DNA of 64,000 nt from Gigaspora margarita (Eukaryota; Glomeromycota; Glomeromycetes; Diversisporales; Gigasporaceae). The notes under the pieces were generated by a model. It did not search any database. It saw only the letters and a list, made by a program, of their open reading frames with translations, and had not been told where the DNA came from. Of the stretch, positions 23,714-35,709 are shown piece by piece. The DNA is taken from the NCBI GenBank assembly GCA_009809945.1, contig WTPW01000413.1, positions 180,104 through 244,103 of the forward strand, written 5' to 3'. Each line of letters starts with the position of its first letter. Position 1 is the stretch's first letter. Made by a program: the position numbers and the translations under genes.

Positions 23714-24886
23714 TTAATTCGAGAGTTTCTTACTTATAGATGACAGAAGTGCATTCAAGCTTCTGCTGTTTACTGGCATTTGTGATGGTGGGCAATATAC
23801 CGGTTCTAATCGCATCGTGTTTAGACGAACGACAATCTCATCAATGTTTGGCCTTAAATCTGGTTCTGTCTCCCAACATCTTTTATATAGCTCAATATAT
23901 TTAACAGGCGAATTAGAAATTGGAGCTTCCCGAGCACCTTGTAAAATACAAGTGTAAACTGCAGTTTGATCGCGAATACCATCGAATGGCGAACGACAAC
24001 TAGATATCTCCCATAATAGTACACCGATACTGTAAATATCTGATCGTTTGTCCTTCTTATATCCATAATTGGCAATGGCTATCGGTTCTATGTAGGGTAA
24101 TATGCCGAGAAGAGGTGATTGTGTGGTAAGCGTGCTATTAAGATTTTTTGATAAACCAAAATCTGCAATTTTAATTTGTCGCTGATGAATCAAAATGTTT
24201 TTGTTGTGCTAAAGACATTAAATATGAACAAAGTTTAGGACATGACATGATTTAATGAATATTATAACAAAAAAGAGACATACAAGGTCACGATGAATTA
24301 TATTCTTGCCATGAATGTAGGCCACTCCTTCAGCTAACTGTCGGGCAAGCGAGAGCTTTTCAATCCATTGTAAATTGTCTTTCTCTTTAATTAGAAACTG
24401 TTGTAAACTGCCACTATCAGCATATTCCATCACAATCAAGTAACTTCCATCATTTGGGTCTAGAATATATTTTATTAATATAAAATAATTCTTTAAATTA
24501 TCAGAAAGTTTTTAAATAAAATGCTAACCTTTACTGACGCCAAGAAAATTGATTATCCTGTTGTTATCGCCGAGTTTTATATGTAATTTTAGTTAGAATA
24601 GAAAATTAGAAAATTTTTATCTGAAAACCTTTCTATCCTACAAGGCATTATTATTTTTAAAGGGTACCTCTTTAATAAAAGCATCGAAGGCGTCCTGTTT
24701 CTCGAGATAGGATTGAAAGACCTTTTTTACCGCAACAGTATTTTTAATAGATACATAATTTGCTGAATAGACTTCTCCAAAAGCTCCACGATCTATAAAA
24801 TTGAACTCTCTTAAGTCATCGTATTGGATTTCATTAAATTCCTCCCCACTAACGGCTGAATTAAACCAATTTTTAAGCGAAGTCAT
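23714..24886 (-). CDS. TKL-like protein kinase (kinase B), splice-damaged
   Basis: Second kinase gene, same strand, directly upstream of kinase A. Exons: 24886-24668, about 24592-24529, 24459-24284 and 24208-23714; introns 3 (75 nt, GTATGT...TTTAG) and 2 (69 nt, GTTAGC...CTAG) are canonical. The joined model has 317 residues with glycine loop RGAFGEVY, VAVKK, HRDLHNKN, DFG, a degenerate APE (PYIEP) and RSDIYSIGVLLWE. The problem is intron 1: the reading frame needs exon 2 to begin at 24592, but the two intron bases before it are AA, not AG; the nearest true AG (TTTTCAG) leads to an in-frame stop. So either the gene is recently inactivated, the acceptor is non-canonical, or the assembly has an error. 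Near the end a possible 41-nt intron (23733-23693, GTAAGA...TTCTAG) offers an alternative C terminus. Confidence 0.78.
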
Positions 24887-25054
24887 TTAAAATAGTATCC
24901 GAAAAATCCTGCAGAATATTAAATTTGTTCAGGATTTTCTGGCTTTTTTTTTTGTGTAATTTTCCCATGCACAAAAGGTAACAAGAAAATAAATAAGTAT
25001 AGCAGATATTTTCGAACTTTTATAACATAATCTTGATCTATCTACTATATCGAT
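24887..25054. promoter_or_regulatory. head-to-head intergenic, shared promoter
   Basis: Only 168 bp separate the start of kinase B (minus strand) from the start of the coiled-coil gene (plus strand), so regulatory sequence for both must be here or overlap the genes. No clear TATA box was seen. Co-regulation is an inference. Confidence 0.5.
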
Positions 25055-26461
25055 ATGCAAAATCTGTTTAAAGAACTCTTTAAATTTGGCTCGAAAGATA
25101 CCAATACTCGACCAAAGGAACAAAATGGTAAATAAATTATTTGTAAAATGTTAACCAAATAAAATTATCCTAAGTTATTTAACTCTGTTCCAGTGTACGA
25201 ACAAAAATTCGTCGAAAGATATAAAACTAATCAAGAATGCCTGGACCTTACTGAACCTTCTACAGGAAGTGCAACATCAAATTCCACACAAAATAATGAC
25301 CTCGAAAGTAATGTGAATCAACATAAAAATAATACGAAATTAAAAGAAAATTCTAATTCACCAAATAATAGTCCGGGAATGTATGACAAAAGTTTCATGA
25401 AGAGTTTTCTAAATTTAAAAAATGAATTAAAGTTATGCCGTGAACAACTGCAAGAACATAAACTAAAAATCGAAACAAAGGATGAAGAAATATCAAAACT
25501 TCGTAAAGAAAGTAACAACGAAACGTCAAATCTTTGTAAAGAACTTGAAGCTCTTCATAAAATTATCGAAGATTTGAAAAATGAAGCATCAAGACATCAA
25601 TCTGCTTTGGGTAAAGCAACAAATTTTCGATTAAGTGACGATGATCGTAATAATTCGGTTCAACTTAGAGAAGATATTACATACTTGCAAAAAACTATAA
25701 AAGATTTCTGCATAGTCAAACCTGGTATAGAAATTAATGAGACGGAAGCAAAGAAACTTTTACAACAATACGGATGTACCAACTTTACGGATGAAGAAAA
25801 CTTTAAATTACTTCTCAAGGCAGCACTTCAAAGATTTGTTCTTGAAACAATTTTAATTTTAACTCAAGAATATTTTCAATTAACAAATAATGAAACCGAA
25901 AATATAAATGAAAAATTACTTGAAACTGGTATTGTATTTGAAGCAAATAATTTAATAACTAAAATGAAACATTTTGCTAATTTCCGAGAAGGTGATGATG
26001 ATGTAACCAAAGCATTTCCTGTCAAATTACGGCAGCAAATTTATGCGGTTCTTGGAAACCGTGGATTTTCTAAGGTTTTATCGGAAGATACAATTGTTGA
26101 ACACCCATTAATTAATGATATTCAACAACAACTTATTCAAATGATGAATAGATTTCGAACAGTAAATGATCCTGGCAAAGCAATAAAATTGAATAATATG
26201 GTAGCAAATATTGTTCGTGATGTTATTAAAATTTTCTTTTTCCGGTTAAAAGTTCAAGAACCTGTAGCTGATCCACCTCGTTGGTTTGAACACAATGATC
26301 AAGTTAATCCGGATTTGATGGAAGGAACATTTGATCAAGATGCAGATTGTCAGGATGTGGTAAAGATTTGCTCATTCCCGTTGATAGGTATTGACTTGGA
26401 TGATGAAAAAAAGCGAAAAACACTTATTCCTGCTATAGTGCACACAGCAACAATATTGTAA
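25055..26461 (+). CDS. coiled-coil protein of unknown function
   Basis: Two exons, 25055-25127 and 25194-26461, with a 66-nt intron (GTAAAT...TTCCAG) give 446 residues; the ATG at 25055 opens MQNLFKELFKFGSKD. The small first exon is supported by exact phase agreement (codon split G|TG). Residues about 92-165 form a strong heptad-type helix (LKLCREQLQEHKLKIETKDE onward), and the C-terminal 270 residues are a globular helical region with LREDITYLQKTIKDF and PPRWFEHNDQVNPD. There is no signal peptide, membrane span or known catalytic motif. I do not recognise the family; it may be a fungal-specific conserved domain. Head-to-head with kinase B. An AATAAA lies 23 nt after the stop. Confidence 0.85.
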
Positions 26462-26483
26462 CCATTTTTTTGAAGGTAGATTT

Positions 26484-26489
26484 TAATAA
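26484..26489 (+). terminator. AATAAA polyadenylation-like signal
   Basis: TTTTAATAAAGA directly downstream of the coiled-coil gene stop. Sequence match only. Confidence 0.4.
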
Positions 26490-27203
26490 AGATTTGTTTT
26501 TTAATGTTGTTAATATCGATATAAAATACATTTTAATCACAAAAACTTTTTCATAAACATTTTATAGAATGTATAGAAAAAAAATGTTTAACTTTAGAAT
26601 GTATAATTATATTTAAAGTTGCGATTATGAAATAAATTGGGTTTCTTTTTTTTCAATAAAAATTTGGTCTATACTGTCTAATCACATCTCTGGCGTGAGA
26701 AATCAAATCTTATCCATTTTATAATTTTTAAATTTGGACGAGTACACCGCAAAAAGAGTTAAGGCAATAAAATCTCAATTTTGGCTAGAGCCTCTCTAAA
26801 CCTCTTTTCGCTATGTACTTATCCAAAATTAAACATGATGTAAAAAGTTTATCCAACTGTATCTCTTCCTTTTTGGTTCAATTCATAAACTGCGAAAATA
26901 AAATGTCCTCGTATGCAGAAGTTGGATTGGAATATGATCCTACAGTAATGTGTCATTGAATTTACATATTCAAAAAATGCCATAAGTTCGGTGCTTTTCT
27001 TTTTTTGTTTAAAAAAGAGTTCCTTAATTGTATAAAACACGAATAAGTACATATAGTGCCATTAATTAAAGGTTGAAATTTTTTCTCGTTATGGTTAGTA
27101 TTTAGGGCTAGATTTAAGATTTAGGAAGGTTTTCGGGAGTGTAGAGTATTTTTACTTAGATTATCACGTATCAATTATTAGTTTTGGGACAATATATACA
27201 TCA
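26490..27203. other. AT-rich intergenic, nothing recognised
   Basis: No gene or bounded repeat found; the short minus-strand frame at 26849-27052 has no coding character. Confidence 0.4.
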
Positions 27204-27211
27204 GTGTAAAC

Positions 27212-27329
27212 TAGAGTTGTTGGTGAAACTAGTTAGTTTCACCAGGACCATCGGTGCACCGTTGAAGATTTGCACCAGTCTTGGTGCACCACGGTGCACC
27301 ATTGAAGATTAGTTTCACCTGCAACTCTA
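27212..27329. mobile_element. hAT-like MITE, GGTGCACC words (118 bp)
   Basis: Ends TAGAGTTGTTGGTGAAACTA and AGTTTCACCTGCAACTCTA, exact 8-bp duplication GTGTAAAC (27204-27211, 27330-27337). The centre repeats GGTGCACC three times. A similar end with the same word lies at 46515. Confidence 0.9.
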
Positions 27330-27337
27330 GTGTAAAC

Positions 27338-28131
27338 ACTATACCCGTATTCTATCATGAATTAGCATCACACCCTTTACTCATTTTTAATGTCGGATTT
27401 GCGGGAATAACTTGGCTAAAGATCTCACTTCGATTTCCGTTAATCTGACATTTGTGGGTGCTTATTCGTGATAGAGTACGGTGAGTGCGTTTTAGTAAAA
27501 GTGTTACTCATTATCCAATAAATATGATTAAAATTATCAATTATCTATTTACAAAATTACGATATCCAAATTTATAAGTATTAACTAATTTTCTAGGTTT
27601 ATTAAAGTTTTTATTAAAGTTAATTATAGTTACTTCAAATTAATAATAAAGAACGCACATCTGCGCGTTATTAAACCCTGCGTGTTATTTTGAAACGATA
27701 ACTCGAATTCTTATACTAATTTTGAAGGAAAAAGTTACAACTACTAAAAACTTTCTGCGACTTTACTATGGTACGTATAGGGACGCGTTATTTTGAGACG
27801 CATAAGTGCGGTATTTTAGTCAATATGTTTCTTTAAAGTAGAACTTCAAAATTTGCTAAAACTGGCAAATCTAGCTTATATGTATGTTGATATATTGAGA
27901 CAAATAAAACTTCAATCAGTTTTTGACTAATAACACCAGGTCGTAAAAAGAACCAGGAACGTCAAACTTCAAACGAACGTCGTTTGAAAGTATCTCAGAA
28001 TTTGATTTACGGTAATCACTAATTCCTTACGTGATAATACAGCCTTCCTGATCCTAAAGCAAACTTCAAACTTACCCAAACTTTAACGTAAATAAAGTTT
28101 TGAGTTTTCCAGGTTACCAAATAACCTTTTT
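27338..28131. other. intergenic, nothing recognised
   Basis: Includes two patches of GCGTTATT/GCGTGTTATTTTGA words (27663-27800). No gene seen. Confidence 0.35.
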
Positions 28132-28266
28132 TTAGCTATATAATTTCGGGTCACTAGATGCTGCGTCAATAACACACACACGAACTCCTGGGTCCACGTG
28201 AGACATTATCTGTGCGGAGTCTGCGGGCCGCGGCAGATAATTTTCGACTAATTCTTTATGTTGCAC
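28132..28266 (-). pseudogene. GC-rich coding-like fragment (44 codons)
   Basis: The only strongly GC-rich patch for kilobases. On the minus strand it reads as an open frame of 44 codons beginning VQHKELVENYLPRP and containing MSHVDPGVRVCVID, preceded by a TTTAG that could be a splice acceptor and ended by a stop at 28134-28132. Codon use and composition look coding, but no adjacent exons were found. The DPGVRVCVID stretch resembles the region around the aspartate of subtilisin-type proteases only loosely. Probably an exon remnant or a displaced gene piece. Confidence 0.35.
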
Positions 28267-29400
28267 AACTAAATATTATAATTTTGCAAGCAGATTTTTA
28301 AATTAGTGAGGGTCTACAACTAATTTAAAAATAGAATTTCAGACATTGCCCTGGAATAATCTTTGAAAATCGATTCTAATCTCGACTACTGTATAATTAT
28401 TTTCGTCAATTTCTCAATCCTAAATACCAAACAGGAATATAATGAAGAGATTAAATTTAAATTTTAAAGGTAACTCAACTCGACTAATTTAGATAATAAT
28501 TCTGTAATTCAAAAGAAAACTTGTGATTCAAATTTTTAAGAGTTAATACCATTACCAGTTTGAGATTACCAGATGACTTTAATTATTAATTATCTAAATT
28601 ATTTGAAAGGATGTTTCACGAACCTTATGAGAAACTCTTCAAAGAATATATAAAACACGATTTTGTTAATATCTGGAATTTAGATCCGGAATTGGGAATT
28701 TTGTGCAGCTAATAACGGTATTACAATTACTCAGCCCTACCCGGGCCATGTGGAGGCCTAATTTGAAGTGATCGACAAAATTTAGTCATCGTTAGTACGT
28801 ACTGTACGTACAGTACGTACGTACGTGCGTACGTGCGTACAGTATTGGCAACTCTTAACTTCATAAAGAATTTTTTATAGCTATTATACAATTAAATAAA
28901 AGTCATGTGGTGTGATCATTAAAATAGTTCATTATATCCAAAATTGATTGTATAAAAATTGTTGTTTGACAAGAACATTCTCCCTTTTATATATAAATAA
29001 CGGACCAAGATTTCCGATGTAATACGGATAAAATATTGGTATTTAGATATTAGGATACAAATATCGCATGAAACCGATAGAAAAAATCTATGATGACACA
29101 GTAGATGGGATTACAAAGAACTAATAATAACGATATGTATCACCTTTTTTTTTTTTTTTGTATTTAAATGCTGATAATGATCAATGTGTCAATGCGATTT
29201 CCAAAAAATTCATAAAGCAGCAGAAAACCCGTTTTTGTTCTGATTTACTAACAGCTAACCCAATTGAAAAAAGTATACTTACAAACAAACAATTTGAATC
29301 CATCAAGTAAAATCTATACTAAATATAGTTAAATTAATCCTTATAACAAATATTTATGAACATTACTATTCCGACATTTTCCTAAATTCTTTTAATTGTT
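28267..29400. other. intergenic with CGTACGTA microsatellite
   Basis: At 28794-28848 is a run of CGTACGTA/CGTACGTG words (self-complementary). The rest is AT-rich with no gene. Confidence 0.6.
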
Positions 29401-29410
29401 GAATGCATTC

Positions 29411-29420
29411 TATATAAAAG
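29411..29420 (+). promoter_or_regulatory. TATA box of the Hsp70-like gene
   Basis: TATATAAAAG about 60 nt before the ATG at 29481, in a purine/T-rich leader. Good match to the TATA consensus. Confidence 0.65.
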
Positions 29421-29480
29421 GCTGCTTTTTTGACAATATCGACTGCTTAAAGATTGTTTTATATAATAAAAAAAATAACA

Positions 29481-31761
29481 ATGGTGTATAAAAGTGATGA
29501 TATACGTGTTATCGTAGGATTAGGTACTTTTAATTTATTTACGCGTGCGATCTGTATGATTGATATTACGCATGACTAACACTTTTTATAATTACGAATC
29601 TAGATTTTGGAACTACATATTCTGTACGAAAAAAAAAATATATTACCTTTTTATTCTTATGTCTATAAATTTCCTAATTTTATACTTATCAGTTATTATC
29701 ACGAATTCTATAATCACCAGGGATTCGCATTTATTCATACTCATGAAAATGAACAACTTTGTACTAATGAGACATGGCCAGGGGAGATAGGTCGTCTAAA
29801 GACAAATACTGTATTACAATATGATGAAGAATTTAATGAAGTTGAATCATGGGGATTTCCTGCACTTGCAAAACGACCTAAACGAAAAAAAGGTTATCAA
29901 ACTGACTCTAAACCTGTAGAATTATTTAAACTTCATTTGGGTAATTTGTTTGAAGATATGAAACCTAAACTTCCTGTGGATTATAAGAAAGCTATCACTG
30001 ATTATCTTCGAGAAATAGGAAAGGTTTGTTACATAAAAAGAGCATTAACTTGTGGTTATGACATTTGACATATATAGTAGTAGTAATAATTGTAATAATT
30101 AATGATTAAAATTTTTTTTTATAAATTTTTTTCGTTTTCAAAGTTGATAAAAGAAACAATCACAACTTCTTGGCCAAGCGTTGATTTCCATAAAAATGTA
30201 TTACTTGTTATGACTGTTCCTGCTGAATACTCTCATGGATCACGTACTATACTGCGTGATTGTGTGTTCAATGCAGGTTTAATCGGCGAGGTTAAGTCGG
30301 AAAATTTACAATTTTCCACAGAACGTATGTTTTAATGATACTTTATTTATTTCTCATATATCAAAACTTGAACTTAAAAATATATATATTTATATTTTTT
30401 ATTTAGCCGAAGCCGCTGCTATTTACTGTATGAAACATTGTCTCAAAGAATCGGCTTTTGTTGCTAATTCAGATAGTAGAATCGATCATAGTATGTATAT
30501 ACTCTAATGATAATCCCTGAATTTTATAATATACCGATTATTAATCGTTATAATATCTTTTATATGATGTACGTACGTAGCAATATTTTGTATTATAGAT
30601 GCAGGTGGTGGAACAGTAGATCTCACAACTCGTAGATTATATAATAATAACCAATTAGGTGAAGTTACTGAACGTGCAGGTGATTTTTGTGGAAGTGCTT
30701 GGATAGATCGTGAATTTATCAATTTTCTTAAAAGAAGACTTGGTGAATTTCCATTAAAAATGCTTGAAAAGGATCATTATGGTCAAATGCAATATATGGT
30801 TCAAGAATTTTGTAAAAATGTCAAATTTCCATTCGATGGTAAAGATCCAAATTATTCATATGATTTAGATATTGGAGGTAATTATATATAATTTAAATAT
30901 TTAATATTGTATTTTAAAAATAATTCGCATCAAATTATGCTAATATTAAAATTTTGTTATTTAGAGGTTTGTCCAGTACTTAAACAATATGTATCGGGTG
31001 AAGCAAAAGATATGTTAGAAGAAAATGATTGGATAATTGAATTAGATTATATGATTGTTAAGAATATGTTTGATCCTGCTGTTAATAGGATTATTAACAT
31101 GATAAAAGTACAACTAGATAATTCTAATGATAAATGTTCTATGTTATTTTTGGTTGGAGGATTTAGTCAATCCAAATATTTACAATCAAGAATCAAAGAA
31201 GAATGTCAACACCGGGTTAATTCTATTTCAGTTCCCGTTCAACCGATTGCTAGTATATGTCGTGGTGCTGTATATTATGGTCTCAGTTTGAAAAATCATG
31301 CCAACGGTGTAGGTTTGGATTGGAACAAATTTATTGTCAAAACTAGAGTTCTTAAATATACTTATGGAATCAAAAAATCCATGAAATGGAAGAATGGTGA
31401 TCCACCAAATCGAAAAAGTTATGACGGATATATTGATAAATTTCATCCATTAGCATCGAGAGGAATTGAAGTATCAGTCGATCAAGAGTTTACTTTTAGT
31501 TGTTTCCCTTTAAAGAAAGATCAAGTAGCTATAACTTTTGAAATATTTTTTACTCAAGAATTAGAACCTAAATATTGTAATGAAGTTGGAATGAATTCAC
31601 TTGGAAAACTTCGAATTGACCTTCCAGACACTCATCTTGGTCTTGAAAGGCCTATTCTTTTTGGACTTTGTTTTGGAAAAATGGAAATTACTGCCTTTGC
31701 AAAGAACAAGACTAATGGTCAATATTATCAAACTACCTTTGAAATAGAAAAAAACATTTAA
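29481..31761 (+). CDS. Hsp70-like ATPase (HSPA12-type)
   Basis: Seven exons: 29481-29523, 29604-29623, 29721-30023, 30144-30324, 30407-30490, 30599-30877 and 30965-31761, all introns GT...AG and all phases consistent, giving 568 residues. Actin/Hsp70 ATPase landmarks: phosphate 1 motif DFGTTYS (15-21), encoded partly by a 20-nt exon; phosphate 2 motif AGGGTVDLTT (about 212-221); adenosine motif FLVGGFSQSKYLQSRI (about residue 362). The canonical Hsp70 substrate-binding domain and EEVD tail are absent, as in HSPA12 proteins. This family binds ATP and is thought to act as a chaperone-like or signalling ATPase in the cytosol; such genes are abundant in Rhizophagus. The start is favoured by the TATA box and the usual short N-terminal lead before DFGTT. 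Confidence 0.92.
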
Positions 31762-32763
31762 CATTTCAAAATTTAGTTATATTTTTATTCTAGCATTTCC
31801 CCCCCTCTGGTAATATAACTGAAGTTTTTAGATAGACATAATAATTCGTAAAACATAGCTGTTTAAAGTGATAATTGTTTATTTGTAATTTTTTCGTACA
31901 TAGTATATTATAAATTTTTATATAGCCAAAAAATATTTATTTTTTTAAAAAAGTCTTTTAAAGCAATACAAAAAAAAAATACATAATTTATTTAAATTCA
32001 GTTAGAAAAAAAAACATAGCAATTAACGATTACGATGTTGTTTCTATTTAAAGTTATTATAAGTTATAACGAATTTAATAGTAAAAATTTATGGTTGACG
32101 CAATCAAGAAACTATGGTATAGAAAACACGAGGAATAGATCTCTGGTAATTAGTGGATACAAGCCGTTCGTTCGGATTTGTTTGATTAGTTGGTTTTTAT
32201 TATAACTGCTTTTCAATCAGGCAGTTGAAAAAAAAAATTTTTTTGATGACCGAACTGGTAGTAACCGAAATTAGAACTTATCGATTCGATCATCGAAAAT
32301 TTTTCAGTTGTCCTAGGAAAAGCCTAATAAAAATTGCAAGTAATTTATGTATAATCCCAATTGATGTTACGGCTTAAGCCGTAACTAGCTAAAACTTATG
32401 TCGTAACTAGTTACGGCAATCATTGGGACGATTCGCCTGCACCTCTAGTTTCAATCCTAACCCCCAAAACGAACCTAGCCCTAGTTTAGTTAGATGCAGT
32501 TTTAGACGTCCTTTTTTTGGCAAAAAAAAAATTTTTGATAACACGTGAGTCTGGTCATTATATAGTTGGAGAGAAGCAGGCAATATAGAACTAACTCCGA
32601 TACCAAAAAAAAAATTGGTTTGATTGGCATTGTGATCAGTGATTTTCATACATCACACACTACTAGAGTGTTTCATATGCACCTATATTATATGTCGCAG
32701 ATCATAATGAAATCAGATTAAAATCAAATGTGGGTTTCTGTTTCTATTTAACCTTTTAAAACC
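31762..32763. other. intergenic, nothing certain
   Basis: AT-rich. A palindrome-rich patch TTACGGCTTAAGCCGTAA (32366-32383) with CTAGTTACGG nearby may be the remains of another MITE. No gene. Confidence 0.4.
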
Positions 32764-34287
32764 ACTTATACTTGTTTAATATAAACTTTACTCTAAAACT
32801 AACCTTTAATCCTAACCCCTAACCCTAAAAAATGCGCCCAAAAAAAATATTTTTCAATGGCTTGTCAATTTTTTAACTATACATATTTAATTTAATTCGA
32901 TTTCACTTAATCCATCACATTATTAAATAATAAAAAAAAATCGAATTTACTAGCTTTTAATTTCTTCCATTTTTTTAATTCTATAAAAGCAAAATGTTCA
33001 ATGAAAAGGCATCTTCACATCATAGCAACATTAGAATTGTATCTAACTAATTTTAATATATTGCGGTTACCAAGTGTCTCCTGTCATACGATTTACAAAC
33101 GTAGTGCAGGCAAATGAGTTACTATATGGCCTGCATTATGTAGCATATCGATGGATTTGCGGAAGTGAGCCTAAATTGGCCTATAGATTTTAACAATGAG
33201 TGAACCTGATATAGTAAATCGTATGACAGGGGACATAAATGAAATATGATAGTAGAACAGTAAAAAACATTCATATAAAACGCCATATTTACAATTATTT
33301 AATCAATTTTGATTGGCTAATTTTAAATATAAAAAATTTTAGTTATAAATTTTTTTTTTTTAACACAGGTATAATTTATAAAAAATTTAATACAAAATTT
33401 AAAAAAAAATTAAATCAAATTAAAGTTACAAAGATAGATTAGGTTAGAAATTAGGGTTAGAGGTAGTTTATACTAAAATTTTTTTTTTTTTTTTTTTTGT
33501 TAGAATTTGAAAAGTAGCAAAATGTTGAGTTATCATATGTATCCGTGTTTCATACACGGGTGTACAAATAGAAATAGCCTTTTTTATAGATGCCAAATTT
33601 TCAAATACATATAAATTTTAAACTCTTATAACTTCTTAATATTAAAATAAATAAAAAAAATATGTTCTATCAAAACTGTAGTTTAGACAAATAGCAACAA
33701 ATCTGTAAGGCAGATATTTGTTAAAGCTCTTTGTTATTAACAATTTTATGGATGGCATTTGCTGTAGTACAGTGCAGACAACCTAAGTCCCGACAAATAA
33801 AATTGATGAAATTCAAATTGCTAATCCTTTTTCAAAAAAAAATTGTAAAAAAAAATACTATCTTAAAATGTTAAATCAAAACAAGCTAAACACTTCTACG
33901 TTCTTAAATTTTTTTAAATCTATTTATAAAAAAAGTTATAGCAGATTAAAGTTATAGCATTTTTATAATTAAATATGAAATTTGGCTACCTTTTATATAT
34001 ATAAAAAAAGCAAATTTGGCCACTTTAATTTAATTAAAAATTTAAAATTTGGCTACTTTATATATAAATATTAGCTAATTCTTCAAATTGGCCTCTTCAT
34101 ATATATAAAAAATAAAATCTGAATTTGGCCACTAAAAATTTTTATTTGCTGTGACTAGGCTGTCCGCACTGTATAAAAAAATTGACAAATCACCGAAAAA
34201 TAATTTTTTTTTGGGGCGCATTTTTAGGGTTAGGGGTTAAGGTTAGAGATTAGTTTTAGAATAGAGGAGTATTAAACAAGTATAAGT
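32764..34287. mobile_element. TIR element with telomere-like arms (about 1.5 kb)
   Basis: Left arm ACTTATACTTGTTTAATA, then CTAAAACTAACCTTTAA, CCTAACCCCTAACCCTAA, AATGCGCCC; right arm is the inverse (GGGCGCATTTTTAGGG, TTAGGGGTTAAGG, TATTAAACAAGTATAAGT). Arms are about 115 bp and diverged. The element carries the MITE 33075-33235. No target duplication or transposase found. Confidence 0.65.
33075..33235. mobile_element. nested MITE (161 bp)
   Basis: Ends TGTCTCCTGTCATACGATTT and AAATCGTATGACAGGGGACA pair over 22 bp with one mismatch. No convincing duplication of the target. Confidence 0.75.
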
Positions 34288-34408
34288 GAAAATCACTATA
34301 CACCACACGATTAGACTAACCAATTTTTAATCTAATTAAATATTATCTGTTTTAGACTTTTGAGCAAAGATATTTCAATAATAGTCTGGTTAATTTAAAT
34401 GGTTTAAG

Positions 34409-34450
34409 ACTATTTTAGAATTCTGTTAATCTATAGAATTCTAAAATAGT
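34409..34450. repeat. perfect 16-bp hairpin
   Basis: ACTATTTTAGAATTCT (34409-34424) and its exact inverse AGAATTCTAAAATAGT (34435-34450) with a 10-nt loop. Confidence 0.7.
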
Positions 34451-35705
34451 TTTGAACATTGAAAATAAACAGGGTATTAGTAAGATTCCTTCGCTCAAAA
34501 TTTATGTAAGTGTTGAAAAAAAAAATTAAAAATTTTTATTGTTTATCAGCAAACTGAAAGATCTAATAGAATAATAGGTGTTATACTAGGAAATTAATAT
34601 TCAACAAGAAATCTTTGGAACTCTTGATTTTTTTTTAAAAAAAAAAAAAAAAAACAATAATAACGATAAATAAAACTATCATCAAAACTAATTTACAAAA
34701 GTTAACCAATTAATAATTTATTGTATTGAAGTTCTCCAAACAGAATTTCATGCTTGGATAAAAAAATGTTGCAATTAATGTTGGCACAATTCAAAAATGA
34801 CAACAAATAAATAAATATATATTAATCGCAATGTTATTTTATATTGTTTAATTCTAAGTTTATAAATGATATCAACCAATTAAGCGTATCATTTTTCAAT
34901 TGAAGTCAAATTGATATACATATCGTAAGGCGCTGACTTATGTATCCGGGAATTACAAAGAGTTGAAATGTGCTCGGTGTACATTTTTTTTTACGAAATT
35001 CGGAATATTAACAATGATTGAAATTATTAATGGTTAACTGAAATTAAATATATGTTATTTTACAATCGGTACAAACTTGTGCAATGTAAAAAAAAAAATT
35101 TTTTTATACTTGCATATTTATTTTGAGTAATACGAATAATAGTGGTGTATGAATGAGCAAAGAAGTTGTGTATAATCGTTAAATTAGCAAACACGTTTGG
35201 ATGGTTGATAAGGTCACAACTGCGTATAAATTAAATATATTAGACTCCGGATTTTTAAACTTATAATATCGGGTCCAATTTTTAAAAAATTTAATAGGTT
35301 AATAGTTTAAAAGCACGAAATCTAATATTGTCGTTAAATAACAAATGCAGTGATCGTAACGATGTTTTTTTAAAAAAAATTAAAATCGGGTTTAAAAACG
35401 TCTATAAATAAAATGTTTCTACCTTTAATGATATTAGTTCTGACGATGAGTTTATATTATCAAACAATAGCTTTTTTATGGAGCAAATAATTCTTTTAAT
35501 GGAACTGACAAAGAGGAAAAATAATACCTTTTTTATGAAAACTTTGACACCTGATATTAATGATACAAGACAAGTTTCTATAAGTTCTTTTTCACCTGAA
35601 ATAGAAAGTTACATTTTTTTTTAAAAAAAAATTTACTAAGGGGTAAAAGTACTCTAAACTGTATAAATCAGTTGAATAAAATTGACCAATCACAAGAAAG
35701 TCAGC
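34451..35705. other. AT-rich intergenic, nothing recognised
   Basis: No gene or bounded element found. Confidence 0.4.
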
Positions 35706-35709
35706 CTAT

